This document shows, piece by piece, positions 8,923 to 18,290 of a DNA stretch of 64,000 nucleotides. Positions within the stretch are counted from its first letter, which is position 1, and each line of letters opens with the position of its first letter. The notes under the pieces are model-generated. The model searched no databases. It was given only the letters and a program-made list of their open reading frames with translations, and was not told where the DNA came from. The DNA comes from an uncultured Nostoc sp. (GTDB lineage Bacteria > Cyanobacteriota > Cyanobacteriia > Cyanobacteriales > Nostocaceae): positions 1-64,000 of the forward strand of contig NZ_CALMFY010000119.1 of NCBI RefSeq assembly GCF_937863485.1, written 5' to 3'. The translations under genes were made by a program, and so were the position numbers.

Positions 8923-9804
8923 TTATAATGAAAAAGCTGGAGAACATAGCCTGATATAAATATCTCTTTGATCATCAGCAAAACCTCTTCTACCATGAAG
9001 TATTCTTGTATTATCAATCATTAAAATATCCCCTTTTTGCCACGAAATTTCCGTGGTTATTTTTTCAGCAATTTCATTAAGTTCAGAGACAACCTCTTCA
9101 GGAATTTCTGAATCATCCTCAAACTTAAGTATTTTTGGACTTAACTGCTTTGTGGGCAATAGACTATTAATAAATACTTGATACTTTCCACATCTGCTGG
9201 GGATAATGGCTGAAGAAATGTATTCAAGTATAATTGATTGATCATTATTTACTGTCAGATGTGTATTATTCTTCTGACACATCTCTTGTAATGTATTCAA
9301 GTTATTGGTTTGGTATTTTTTCTGCCAATCCTCTTTAGATATCCGAACAGTAAATTTTAACTTCTTTTTGCTGAATAACTCTTTGGTTGAACTACTAATT
9401 TCATTAAAAAATTGTCTGCCATCACATACCGTAGTTTCACCATCTTTTAATGGGGGATTAGCACAAAAAAACCACAGCATAAGTGGGATATTCTGCTGAT
9501 AATACATTTCTCCGTGCAACTTAATTTCAGACTTAAAATCATTTACGCTTAAAAGAGTCTGATCTCCATTAATTACCCTTCTAGTGAATGCACCACCAGC
9601 AGAATTTATAAAATCGATACTCAAGAGATTAGTAAATGCTTTAAAAGTGTCAGTATCAACATCAAACCCTCTAAAAAGTAAAATCCCATTAGCTTTAAAT
9701 AGGCTAATAATTTCTTGTTTGTCTAATTCTAAAATACTGACATTATCGAGATTAATAATCTCTTGACCTATGGCATCTGATATAGGCTGTATCTTGGTAT
9801 TCAT
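8923..9804 (-). CDS. TauD/TfdA-family Fe(II)/2-oxoglutarate oxygenase, HxE type
   Basis: The 293-residue protein has the TauD fold signature: 'ANGILLFRGF' near residue 40, iron ligands in 'LHGEMYY' (His-x-Glu instead of the common His-x-Asp), the 'PPLKDGETTVCDG' segment, the distal His in 'DNTRILHGRRGF', and the 2-oxoglutarate Arg in 'RDIYIRLC'. HxE ligation is known from clavaminate synthase and related amino-acid hydroxylases of natural-product pathways. No NRPS/PKS or taurine-uptake gene is adjacent, so the substrate is unknown. The gene is more AT-rich than its neighbours and stands alone. Confidence 0.85.
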   Translation of the reverse strand: MNTKIQPISDAIGQEIINLDNVSILELDKQEIISLFKANGILLFRGFDVDTDTFKAFTNLLSIDFINSAGGAFTRRVINGDQTLLSVNDFKSEIKLHGEMYYQQNIPLMLWFFCANPPLKDGETTVCDGRQFFNEISSSTKELFSKKKLKFTVRISKEDWQKKYQTNNLNTLQEMCQKNNTHLTVNNDQSIILEYISSAIIPSRCGKYQVFINSLLPTKQLSPKILKFEDDSEIPEEVVSELNEIAEKITTEISWQKGDILMIDNTRILHGRRGFADDQRDIYIRLCSPAFSL

Positions 9805-10091
9805 ATAACTTAATAAAAGTTTGTCTAAATTTGAACTCCCTGTTGGCGTTAACTACACCATATACTGACATTTTAATACTCAATATGTTATTGTGTTGCA
9901 TCCATCTGCGTAGGCGTAGCCCGTCGTAGACATCGCAATACTAAATTTTGTAACATTAAAAATGTTATTACAGTACTAAAATCCCTTTTAAAGAATTACG
10001 TTACAAAGTTAATCCTAATTTCTTTGGGTAGATTCTGAGAGAGAAATAAGACTACAGCCTTAGTTACTGATGCCAAAAAATTAGAGAAATT

Positions 10092-10631
10092 ATGACAAAA
10101 AAAGTGAAAAATCCAGCATCAAAGTTAGTGATAAGATTAACATTCAGTTGTATTAGTGTGATACTCAATACAGGCATAGCTCATCAAATAGGTTTAGCAA
10201 AATCAACTAATCCTCAAAAGTGCAATATTCTTGCCTACGTCACCGATACAGATCCGCAAGGTTTAAATGTGCGGAGTGGTGCAAGTACAGATAACACAAT
10301 TATAGGGCAAATACCCATCAACGAAACAGTTCAGGTTATTGGTGCTGCTGGAGATTGGGTACAGATTACTAATGCTAGTGATGGTTTTCAAGGAACTGGA
10401 TGGGTATTTGTGCCAAAATTAGGCTTAACAACGCGGGGCTATGGTACTAATGGCGTGGATTTATATGCTAGTACCAGTCAACAAAGTCTAAAAGTGCGAA
10501 GAATTCCTGCTAATACGGCTGTCAAATTGTTAGGCTGTCAGAAAGATTGGGCGCAGGTAGAATATCAAGGTGTTAAGGGTTGGTTAACAAGGGAAGATCA
10601 ATGTGGTGCAGCCCTTACCAGTTGTTCTTAG
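10092..10631 (+). CDS. secreted protein with two bacterial SH3 domains
   Basis: This 179-residue protein has a basic N-terminus and a hydrophobic segment (LVIRLTFSCISVILNTGIA), a probable signal peptide. Two SH3b modules follow: about residues 50-115 ('GLNVRSGASTDNTIIGQIP...W.QI...GWVFVPKLG') and 120-175 ('LKVRRIPANTAVKLLGCQKDWAQVEYQGVKGWLT'). SH3b domains usually bind peptidoglycan or other wall components, so an extracytoplasmic role is inferred. There are no catalytic motifs. A DUF4058 gene follows after about 70 bases, without evidence of an operon. Confidence 0.75.
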   Translation: MTKKVKNPASKLVIRLTFSCISVILNTGIAHQIGLAKSTNPQKCNILAYVTDTDPQGLNVRSGASTDNTIIGQIPINETVQVIGAAGDWVQITNASDGFQGTGWVFVPKLGLTTRGYGTNGVDLYASTSQQSLKVRRIPANTAVKLLGCQKDWAQVEYQGVKGWLTREDQCGAALTSCS

Positions 10632-10701
10632 AACCCCACCCCGCTCTTCGAGAGGGGGCTATGAGAATTACTTTTAAAATTTTGGTTTTGAGATGTTTGT
10701 T

Positions 10702-11487
10702 ATGGCTTATCCATTTCCAGGAATGAACCCGTATTTAGAAGATCCTGAATTATGGCCAGGAGTACATGGGAGACTAATAGTAGCGATCACAGATTATCTT
10801 TCTCCTCAACTACGTCCCAAATATTTTGTCGCCATTGAAGAACGAATTTATCAAACTACTGGCAATGATAAACTCTTGATTGGTATTCCTGATGTAATAG
10901 TACAAAATTCACAGACAACAATAAATTCTAAGATACCGAATATAGCTGTAGCTACACCTGCCGTTCAACCTAAAACGGTGACAGTTCCCATATCTGAGAT
11001 AGTGAAGGAGAGATATTTAGAGGTGCGAAAGGTAGGAACAAAAGAAGTAGTGACAGTGATTGAAATTCTCTCACCTAAAAATAAACGTACAGGAGAAGGA
11101 CGCAACGCATACGAAACTAAGCGACAACGAGTATTGGGAAGTTCAACACATCTGGTTGAAATCGATTTCTTGCGTGCTGGGGAACCAATGTTAGTTTTTG
11201 GAGATGGTACGCAAAATGATAATCGGATTTTGGTTAGTCGGGCAGAAAATCGCCCCCAATCTGATTTATATTCCTTTGATTTGCAAGATGTAATTCCCTC
11301 ATTTCTTTTACCTTTACAAACTGGTGATAGTGAACCCTTAGTAGATTTGCAGAGTTTATTAGCTGGGATTTATGACCGTGCCAGTTATGATTTGGTAATA
11401 GATTACAGTCAAGAGCCAGTGTCACAATTGTCAGAAGAGAATGCAGTTTGGGCAAACGCTTTGTTACGGGAGAAAGGACTCCGTTAA
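10702..11487 (+). CDS. DUF4058 family protein
   Basis: The 261-residue product starts MAYPFPGMNPYLEDPELWPG, the standard opening of DUF4058 proteins, which are abundant in cyanobacteria and of unknown function. The middle has the conserved 'VTVIEILSPKNKRTGEGRNAYE..R' motif and a 'LVEIDFLRAGEP' strand, a pattern suggestive of a restriction-endonuclease-like core (E...SP.NK). The ATG at 10702 is preferred over 10693 because it gives the family's usual N-terminus. A second, truncated copy of the C-terminal third follows immediately in another frame. Confidence 0.85.
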   Translation: MAYPFPGMNPYLEDPELWPGVHGRLIVAITDYLSPQLRPKYFVAIEERIYQTTGNDKLLIGIPDVIVQNSQTTINSKIPNIAVATPAVQPKTVTVPISEIVKERYLEVRKVGTKEVVTVIEILSPKNKRTGEGRNAYETKRQRVLGSSTHLVEIDFLRAGEPMLVFGDGTQNDNRILVSRAENRPQSDLYSFDLQDVIPSFLLPLQTGDSEPLVDLQSLLAGIYDRASYDLVIDYSQEPVSQLSEENAVWANALLREKGLR

Positions 11488-11766
11488 AAAAGAAGTCACT
11501 ATCAAATTGTAGTTTGTCGTGGCGATCGCCGTCCTTATGCTGACTTATATGCTTTTAATTTACAAGATATAATTTCATCTTTTCCCATACCTTTGCGTTC
11601 TGGAGATACGGAACCAGCTATAAGTTTGCAGACATTGTTAAATGAGGTATATGACATCTACGGCTATGATTTGGTAGTAGATTACAGTCAACAACCAGTA
11701 TCAGGTTTGTCAGAAGCTGATGCAGCTTGGGTGGATGCGCTATTGCGGGAGAAGGATTTACGGTAG
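11488..11766 (+). pseudogene. truncated tandem copy of DUF4058 (C-terminal third)
   Basis: Directly after the DUF4058 stop, a frame without a start codon encodes SHYQIVVCRGDRRPYADLYA, then FNLQDIISSFPIPLRSGDTE, and continues to LREKDLR before TAG 11764-11766. It aligns residue by residue with the last 85 or so residues of the upstream gene (for instance DLVVDYSQQPVSGLSEADAA versus DLVIDYSQEPVSQLSEENAV). A deletion inside a former tandem pair explains it. Confidence 0.85.
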
Positions 11767-11859
11767 TGCGATCGTTTATAGGAATTTGTAGATTTATGTT
11801 GATTGATTGGGAATACTAACTTTGGATTCCTAATTAGATAAAATCAAATTCCTACAAAA

Positions 11860-13467
11860 ATGGACTGGATAACTACACTTAGGGCACAACAAGCTGACTT
11901 TATCGAAAGACTAAAATCTGGTTGCTTATTATATTGTGACAAGGAAGGTCAACACAGTGAATTAACTGTCATCTCCGGGGAGAGATTAGAGAGACTACGG
12001 CATTTTTGCTGGCAGATGGCTGAAAAGTATAAGAAAACCTCTTCAGTCCGTAATGTTTTTATTAATAACTTAAAAGGAAAACTGGGTGAATAAGTTGTTA
12101 AAGACCGTTTAGGAAAGTTGGTGACAGAAATTGATTATGAAAAAAGACTTAGTGGAGATGGCAAAGTAGATTTTACTCTAAATTATAACCCATCTGTGGG
12201 TATTCAAGTAAAAGCTCGTCATGGCAGTATTGACAAGGTGAAATGGTGGATTAGCAAAGAGTAAATTGAGAAAAATACCATTTTAGTATGTATTTAAATT
12301 CGAGAATCAGTCAATGAAGCGCAGCCTAAGTATAATTTGGTATCGGCTGGTTTTTTGCCTACCACTATGATTGATGTTACTAATGATACAGCTTCATTAG
12401 GAATAGATGCATTGCTATATATTAGTGGTTTACACAGTTATATATCAAGCTTGAATTCTCCTAAAGATAAAGTTATTTTGCCAGCCAATAAATTCACAAA
12501 AGACAAAAGTGAAAAGGAGCAGACTGAGGATCAAAAAAATATCAATAAAAAATATATAGAATATCAAACTATTAGCTTAGTAATTGATTACTTGCTGCTT
12601 GGCAATTCATGTTTAGAACAATATGATTATCAAGGTGCATTAGTTAACTATAATCAAGTTTTACAACTTAATCCAAATATAGCTGATGCTTATCTAGGTC
12701 GTGCTTGTACTCGTTGTAGGATAGGTGATATTCAAGGTGCTAAAGATGATTTTGAGCAGGCAATTTTAATTAATCCGGTTGATGCTCAATTGTACTTTAA
12801 TAGAGGAAGTTTTCACTATGATACAGGAAACATTAATGATGCTATTGAAGATTATAATCAAGGTATAAAAATTAACAATAATAATTTTTATGCTTTTTTT
12901 ATGCGTGGTAATATATATTACGAGCTAGGAAATAAAAAAGCAGCTATTGAAGATTATACTCAGTCACTAAGAATTAATCCCAAATCGGCCGAAGCTTACT
13001 TTAATCGAGGGTTCCTCCATTATCAGACTAGAGATACACAAAAGGCAATTGAAGATTTTACTGAAGCAATAAGCATTGACAATAAGAAAATTGAAGCTTA
13101 CTTTTGGCGTGGAATTGCTCGTTATGATAGACGAATAGATAAAGGAGCTATTATAGACTTTACTCAAGTAATAAAGCTAGACCCTAATCAAGCTTCGGCA
13201 TATGTGAGAAGAGGTATTGTTTTTGATCAGATAAGGGAATACGAAAAGGCTATTGAGGATTTTGATTCAGCACTGATAATTAATCCTAACTTTGCTGAAG
13301 CATATGAAAATCGAGGGGCTGTTTATCGTCAGTTAGGGCATATGCCATATGCAATTAGAAATTTGCAAAAAGCTGCTAATTTTTACGACAAACAAGGTAA
13401 GGACGAAGCTTATCAAAGAGTACTAGATATGCTGAGGCAAGTTTATGAATTACAAAATTTCTTATAA
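11860..13467 (+). pseudogene. PD-(D/E)XK-TPR fusion gene, inactivated by three in-frame TAA codons
   Basis: The 536-codon frame is colinear with the intact paralogue at 14297-15934 but carries TAA at 12091-12093 (E78 in the paralogue), 12262-12264 (another Glu codon) and 12295-12297 (Leu). The first stop removes the conserved Glu of the nuclease helix. Independently, the catalytic E of the ExK motif is Q here ('GIQVKARHG' versus 'GIEVKSRHG'). There is no frameshift. The C-terminal 376 codons (12337-13467) remain open and encode about nine TPR units ('DAYLGRACTRCRIGDIQGAKDDFEQAILINP' type), so a TPR-only product could still be made if an internal start is used. Read as a pseudogene. Confidence 0.85.
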
Positions 13468-13484
13468 TTAATCATTACAGTTTT

Positions 13485-14075
13485 GATCACCCCACATGGA
13501 AATCAAATCAGTTCAGCGATGAACTATGGGGTTGCGAAGTCAAATTCAAGTTTCCCATTGTAAAATTACTTGAATATAGCCAAGAATGGACAGAATTAGA
13601 AGCAAGTTATAACCCATTTGCTACAGTAGTTATGGCTCATTTGAAGGCAAAGGAAACACGCCAAGATGACCAAGGGCGCAAACGGTGGAAGCTTGATTTA
13701 ACAAAACGACTTTACGAAAAAGGTTATCAGCGCGAAGATATAATCAACCTATTTCGGTTTATCGATTGGGTGATGAAATTACCTGAAGAATTAGATAACA
13801 GTTTTTGGCAAGAAGTAACTCAATATGAGGAGGAAAAGAAAATGCCGTATATTACCAGCGTAGAAAGAAGGGGTATTGAACAAGGTATTGAACAGGGAAA
13901 AAGAGAAGGACTCCTTGAAGGTATTGAAATAAGTTTAGAACTAAAATTTGGCAGAGAAGGGTTAACAATATTACCAGAAATTGTCCAAATACAGAACGTA
14001 GAGATATTAAGGGCTATTCTCACTAGTATCAAAACTGTGAATTCTCTAGAAGAACTCCGGCAAATCTATCAATAA
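13485..14075 (+). pseudogene. 5'-truncated Rpn-family (PD-(D/E)XK, DUF4351-type) gene
   Basis: Coding starts abruptly as DHPTWKSNQFSDELWGCEVK, then FKFPIVKLLEYSQEWTELEA, and continues through the ATG at 13632 to 14075. The order is the one seen in cyanobacterial Rpn/DUF4351 proteins: 'NPFATVVMAHLKAKETR', 'GYQREDIINLFRFIDWVMKLP', 'RRGIEQGIEQGKREG', and a C-terminal DUF4351-like helix pair 'LELKFGREGL'. The N-terminal nuclease core, about 100 residues, is absent. A 147-residue product from ATG 13632 is possible but would lack the active site. It lies between two paralogous nuclease-TPR genes. Confidence 0.75.
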
Positions 14076-14296
14076 TTTACTACTCATATTCAACCGTAAA
14101 AAGTAGCGATGTCTGACGAGAGGCTACTATGTCCTAATACACTGCCTTTCTGCAAAAGTAATTGCGTTAATTTAAATTAAGATATAATATATAATATTAA
14201 GCAACTTTTGGGAATATCACCCAAGCTAATTAAAAGGTTTACGCCGAATGGATATTTTAATAGAATAATCTCATCAAAAGATTCGCAGAAACATAA

Positions 14297-15934
14297 ATGG
14301 ACTGGATTACACTACTGCGATCGCTACAGTCTGATTTTATTAAAAGGTTAACATCTGGTTGTCTGCTTCATTGTGAAACAGAAGGTCAATATAGTGAATT
14401 AACTATAATCTCTGGAGAGAGATTAAAGGCACTACGGGAATTTTGCTGGCTGATGGCTGAGAAATATAAGCGTGTTTCGCCAGTGCGTGACGTTTTTATT
14501 AGCTATCTCAAAGGGAAGTTGGGTGAGGAAGTTGTCAAAGAACGTTTAGCTGATTTTATTACCGAAGTCGATTATGAAAAGCGATTCGGCGGCGATGGTA
14601 ATATAGATTTTACCTTGACTTCTGACCCATCTATTGGTATAGAAGTTAAATCTCGTCATGGTCAGATTGATAGAGTTAGATGGTCAATTAGTTCTGAAGA
14701 GGTTGAAAAAAATGCAGTTGTAGTTTGCATTTTGATTCAAGAAGATGTGAGTGAAGCACAATCTGAGTATCACCTTTTTTTGGCTGGCTTTCTGCCAACC
14801 CAGATGATTAAGTTGAAGACTGGTAAAATTTCATTTGGGATAGAACAATTACTGTATGGTGGTGGTTTATGGTGCTATCTAGAACAGTTGCAATCTTCTA
14901 TAAATAATTCTTCTAAGCAACAACCATCAATTTACAAATATCTCCCGAAGCCGGAAATTGCATTTAAGCCAACTAATAATCAGTTGCTCAAATCTTCCTT
15001 TCAACCTGAATTAGAGAACTCTTTACAATATCGTGATGAAGATTTAAATATACTTTATGTAAAATTAGGTGATGAATGTTTTGAAAAAGGAGAATATCCG
15101 AATGCGATCGCCAACTATAATCAAGCCTTACAAGTTAAATCTAGCGATGTTGATTTATATTATAAACGAGGTTTAGCTCACTATCAAATAGGAGATTATG
15201 AAGCTGCGATCGCAGATTATTCTCAGGCAATTCAGATGAATCTTCATGATGCTAAATCTTATAATAAACGAGGTTTAGCTCTATCTCAACTGGGGCGATT
15301 AGAAGAAGCAATTCATGATTATACTCAGGCCATCAGAATTAATCCTAACGTTGCCGTAGCTTATAAAAACAGGGCTGAAGCTCGTTCTCATGTAGGAGAT
15401 AACCAAGGAGCAATTGAAGATTATACCGAGGCTATTAAAATTAATCCCGATTATGCTGATGCTTATAAAAACCGTGGAATTGCTCGTTATTTATTAGGCT
15501 CTCAACCGGGATTTCCTCAAGCAATCAAGATTAATCCTAAAGATGCCATCGCTTATAAAAAACGTGGTAATGCTCGTTCTGATTTAGGAGATTTTGAAGG
15601 AGCAATTGAAGATTATACTCAGGCAATACAGATTAATCGTAATTATGCCGATGCTTATTACAACTGTGGGAATGCTCGTTCTGATTTAGGAGATTTTCAG
15701 GGAGCAATTGAAGATTATACTCAAGCAATACAGATTAATTTAAATTATGCAGATGCTTATTACAATCGTGGCAATATCCGTTTAGAAATAGCAGATAAAC
15801 AGGGAGCAATTGAAGATTTTCAAAAAGCGGCAGATATCTATCGTCAAGAAGGTAAACTAGAAGCACTCAAAGATACACGAGAAAGAATATTAGATTTAGA
15901 AATAGAAGAATCATTAGATATTTTAAAGTTTTAG
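14297..15934 (+). CDS. PD-(D/E)XK nuclease-like domain fused to TPR repeats
   Basis: This 545-residue protein has two parts. Residues 1-195 look like a PD-(D/E)XK fold of DUF4365 style: helix 'LGEEVVKERL' (E77/E78), D104 in 'GDGNIDF', and E116-V-K118 in 'GIEVKSRHG', followed by strands 'AVVVCILIQED' and 'YHLFLAGFLP'. After a linker, residues 255-520 hold about eight 34-residue TPR units. One unit is shortened ('GIARYLLGSQPGFPQAIKINP'), and two consecutive 102-bp units (about 15569-15770) are almost identical at the DNA level. The metal-binding residues are intact, so nuclease activity is plausible; target and role are unknown. It is the intact paralogue of 11860-13467. Confidence 0.8.
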   Translation: MDWITLLRSLQSDFIKRLTSGCLLHCETEGQYSELTIISGERLKALREFCWLMAEKYKRVSPVRDVFISYLKGKLGEEVVKERLADFITEVDYEKRFGGDGNIDFTLTSDPSIGIEVKSRHGQIDRVRWSISSEEVEKNAVVVCILIQEDVSEAQSEYHLFLAGFLPTQMIKLKTGKISFGIEQLLYGGGLWCYLEQLQSSINNSSKQQPSIYKYLPKPEIAFKPTNNQLLKSSFQPELENSLQYRDEDLNILYVKLGDECFEKGEYPNAIANYNQALQVKSSDVDLYYKRGLAHYQIGDYEAAIADYSQAIQMNLHDAKSYNKRGLALSQLGRLEEAIHDYTQAIRINPNVAVAYKNRAEARSHVGDNQGAIEDYTEAIKINPDYADAYKNRGIARYLLGSQPGFPQAIKINPKDAIAYKKRGNARSDLGDFEGAIEDYTQAIQINRNYADAYYNCGNARSDLGDFQGAIEDYTQAIQINLNYADAYYNRGNIRLEIADKQGAIEDFQKAADIYRQEGKLEALKDTRERILDLEIEESLDILKF

Positions 15935-15978
15935 AAAATCGATGAATTCAGATAATTAGCAATTTTTAGGTAGACTCA

Positions 15979-16012
15979 AGATCCCCGACTTCGTAAAAGT
16001 TATCGGGGATCT
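15979..16012. terminator. bidirectional hairpin terminator
   Basis: An inverted repeat, 'agatccccga' (15979-15988) with 'tcggggatct' (16003-16012), encloses a 14-base loop and lies between convergent genes. 'aactttt' follows on the plus strand. A related 'cccc...tttacgaagtcgggg' arrangement occurs near 58350-58377. Confidence 0.6.
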
Positions 16013-16063
16013 AACTTTTCAGTTAAATTCAGAAATATTGGGTTGAGCGCCTATTTACTTAGC

Positions 16064-17974
16064 TTACAAAATCGCTCCACTTTCTTTCAAATAAACCCGT
16101 GTAAATGGTTCATCTTCAGCCAAAGTATAATCTTCAATCAACCCTTTACGACGCACAGAAATGTCGTTGCCTTTTCTAATCACCACAGTAGAACCATCGA
16201 AGACATCCCGCACTAGGATCATCTCAGTTTCGGTGGGATTATCCAAAACTACGATATTACTACTCCGGTAAAACATGCCCTCTTCATTTAGGATGTCTTC
16301 CGCATACTCAGCAATCAGCAAATCAAGTTTTGGATGACGCAGCAAAGTTTGGACGTTGCTGTTGTAATTTTTGCTTAATACTTTTTTCGAGCGATTTACA
16401 AAAACTGCATCACGACAAACAGCGCCTATTGTCCAGTCAGGATGTTGTAAAAGGATATGGTCAATCGTTGCTTGCAGTTCTTCAACCGAGATTTTATTAA
16501 AGGTAATAATTGGTATCCTAGCATCTGTACCCGACTCAAAAAAGGTTTCTAAGATATGGGAAGGCACATCAACGCTTTCACCAACAGAAGGTTTTAGATG
16601 CATTAAAACGCCTGGTGCAGCGTTGATTTCCAAGATGGCAAAGTTACTGGACTTCCAAGATTCTGAGAGACTTTTGGTAATCACATCAATACCAAGGCAA
16701 GTCAGCTGGAAATATTGGGCAATATCTTGCGCCAAGATAATATTGTCATCATGAACTGTCTGGGTTGCATCGATGCTTATACCTCCGGCTGAAAGATTGG
16801 CGACTTTACGCAAGTAAACAGTGCGTCCCTTCTCAATCACACTGTCTAATGATAAGCGCTGTTCGTTTAGGTAGAGTTCCATCGCTTCATCTATCTGAAT
16901 TTTACTCATCGGCGAGGTGGGTGAGTCTAAACGTGCAGGTTTGCGGTTCTCTTGGCGAATTAATTCTGCAAGCGTTAAATACCCATCACCGACAACCGAT
17001 GCTGGACGGCGTTCTGTGGCGGCGACGAATCTACCATTGACACACAACAAGCGAAAATCTGATCCGGAAATACTTTTCTCAACAATTATCCGAGTTAGCT
17101 GGTCTTCGGGAATCGCTGCCAGTGCTCTATTATAAGCAGATAGCAGTTCTTTTGAGTCTTGTATGTCAGCCGTAACACCAATTCCTTTGTGACCAACCAC
17201 TGGCTTAACTGCCACTGGGTAACCAATTTGTCTTGCTGCCGCCAAGGCTTCCTTTTCAGAAAAGACGATATTGCCTTCAGGGACTGGGAAACCCAAAGTT
17301 TTTAAAAATGCCTTGCAGTCATCTTTGCGGGTGGTAAACTCCGAATCTAGATGACTATCACAGTTAAATGTTGTTGCTACCCCCCGGACATGTTTTTTTC
17401 CCAAGCCGTACTGCATCAATCCTTCTTCCCACAAATAAAAGGCCGGAATACCTTTTTCGTAGGCTGTTCGCAATAGAGCGTAAACCGTGGGGCCACCATA
17501 GACAGATGCGCGAAATCTATTTTGCAGCTTCACTAACTGCTCATCAAAGGTAAAGTCTTCGTCTTGAGTAATGGCTTCAAACCAATCCCAAACAAAATAA
17601 GCTACTTCTCTAGTTGTGCGTTCATGTAGTGATTGGACACTAATCCGCACCAAATCTGGATATGGCTTAACACTCCAATGGTTAAGGTGCAAATCCATGT
17701 CCAGTTTTCCAACTTCGGATACAACTTGGGCAAATAAATGAGCATAAGATTCATAGGTTTGGCTGCCCAAGTGTGGATAGCGATCGCCAATCCTTGTAAT
17801 ATAATCTTCAATGGGCAAAGGCTCTCTAGAGTCAATTAGAGCAAAGTCAAATACCAGCGCCCCTGTATCTAAATAGGGGTTGGGCCCAACATAATGCTTG
17901 AAGTTGAAAATATCGAATACATCCGTTCTTCTAGCATTAATGCGGACTAAATCACTGCTTTTTTGTAGAACCAT
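16064..17974 (-). CDS. cphA2: CphA2-type truncated cyanophycin synthetase
   Basis: The 636-residue protein aligns with the N-terminal and ATP-grasp parts of cyanophycin synthetase ('NPYLDTGALVFDF' start; 'RKDDCKAFLKTLGFPVPEG', 'GYPVAVKPVVGHKGIGVT', 'EINAAPGVLMHLKPS'). It ends after a short remnant of the Mur-ligase-like C-terminal region, where CphA1 proteins run to about 870-900 residues. CphA2 enzymes of this length lack the second ATP site and are reported to polymerise beta-aspartyl-arginine dipeptides rather than free amino acids. A cyanophycinase gene is divergently oriented nearby, as in the second cph locus of Anabaena. Expression in heterocysts or under nitrogen shift is inferred from that locus. 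Confidence 0.85.
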   Translation of the reverse strand: MVLQKSSDLVRINARRTDVFDIFNFKHYVGPNPYLDTGALVFDFALIDSREPLPIEDYITRIGDRYPHLGSQTYESYAHLFAQVVSEVGKLDMDLHLNHWSVKPYPDLVRISVQSLHERTTREVAYFVWDWFEAITQDEDFTFDEQLVKLQNRFRASVYGGPTVYALLRTAYEKGIPAFYLWEEGLMQYGLGKKHVRGVATTFNCDSHLDSEFTTRKDDCKAFLKTLGFPVPEGNIVFSEKEALAAARQIGYPVAVKPVVGHKGIGVTADIQDSKELLSAYNRALAAIPEDQLTRIIVEKSISGSDFRLLCVNGRFVAATERRPASVVGDGYLTLAELIRQENRKPARLDSPTSPMSKIQIDEAMELYLNEQRLSLDSVIEKGRTVYLRKVANLSAGGISIDATQTVHDDNIILAQDIAQYFQLTCLGIDVITKSLSESWKSSNFAILEINAAPGVLMHLKPSVGESVDVPSHILETFFESGTDARIPIITFNKISVEELQATIDHILLQHPDWTIGAVCRDAVFVNRSKKVLSKNYNSNVQTLLRHPKLDLLIAEYAEDILNEEGMFYRSSNIVVLDNPTETEMILVRDVFDGSTVVIRKGNDISVRRKGLIEDYTLAEDEPFTRVYLKESGAIL

Positions 17975-18290
17975 TGATTACGAACCTTTGGCTAAACACC
18001 CTGAAATTTAGATGCTGAGTTATGGTTACTCAGACTTATTGATTGTAGATTGATTCAGATTAATTTTGAAGAGTGATGGCAAAGCCATTGATCTAATCAG
18101 AACCCACCCTAACCCTATCAGTAAGCATTTTCAACTATCCCAAGGCATAATTAAACCCCCGTTCCTCAGTAAAGAATAAAGAACAGTCTATTCATCCTCA
18201 TGATGAGTCAAAAATATAACCTTTGAAAGGTGCAACACTCACCAAATTATTTGTATAATTAAATCTGCGGTATCGAAAAGACAGCAAAGT

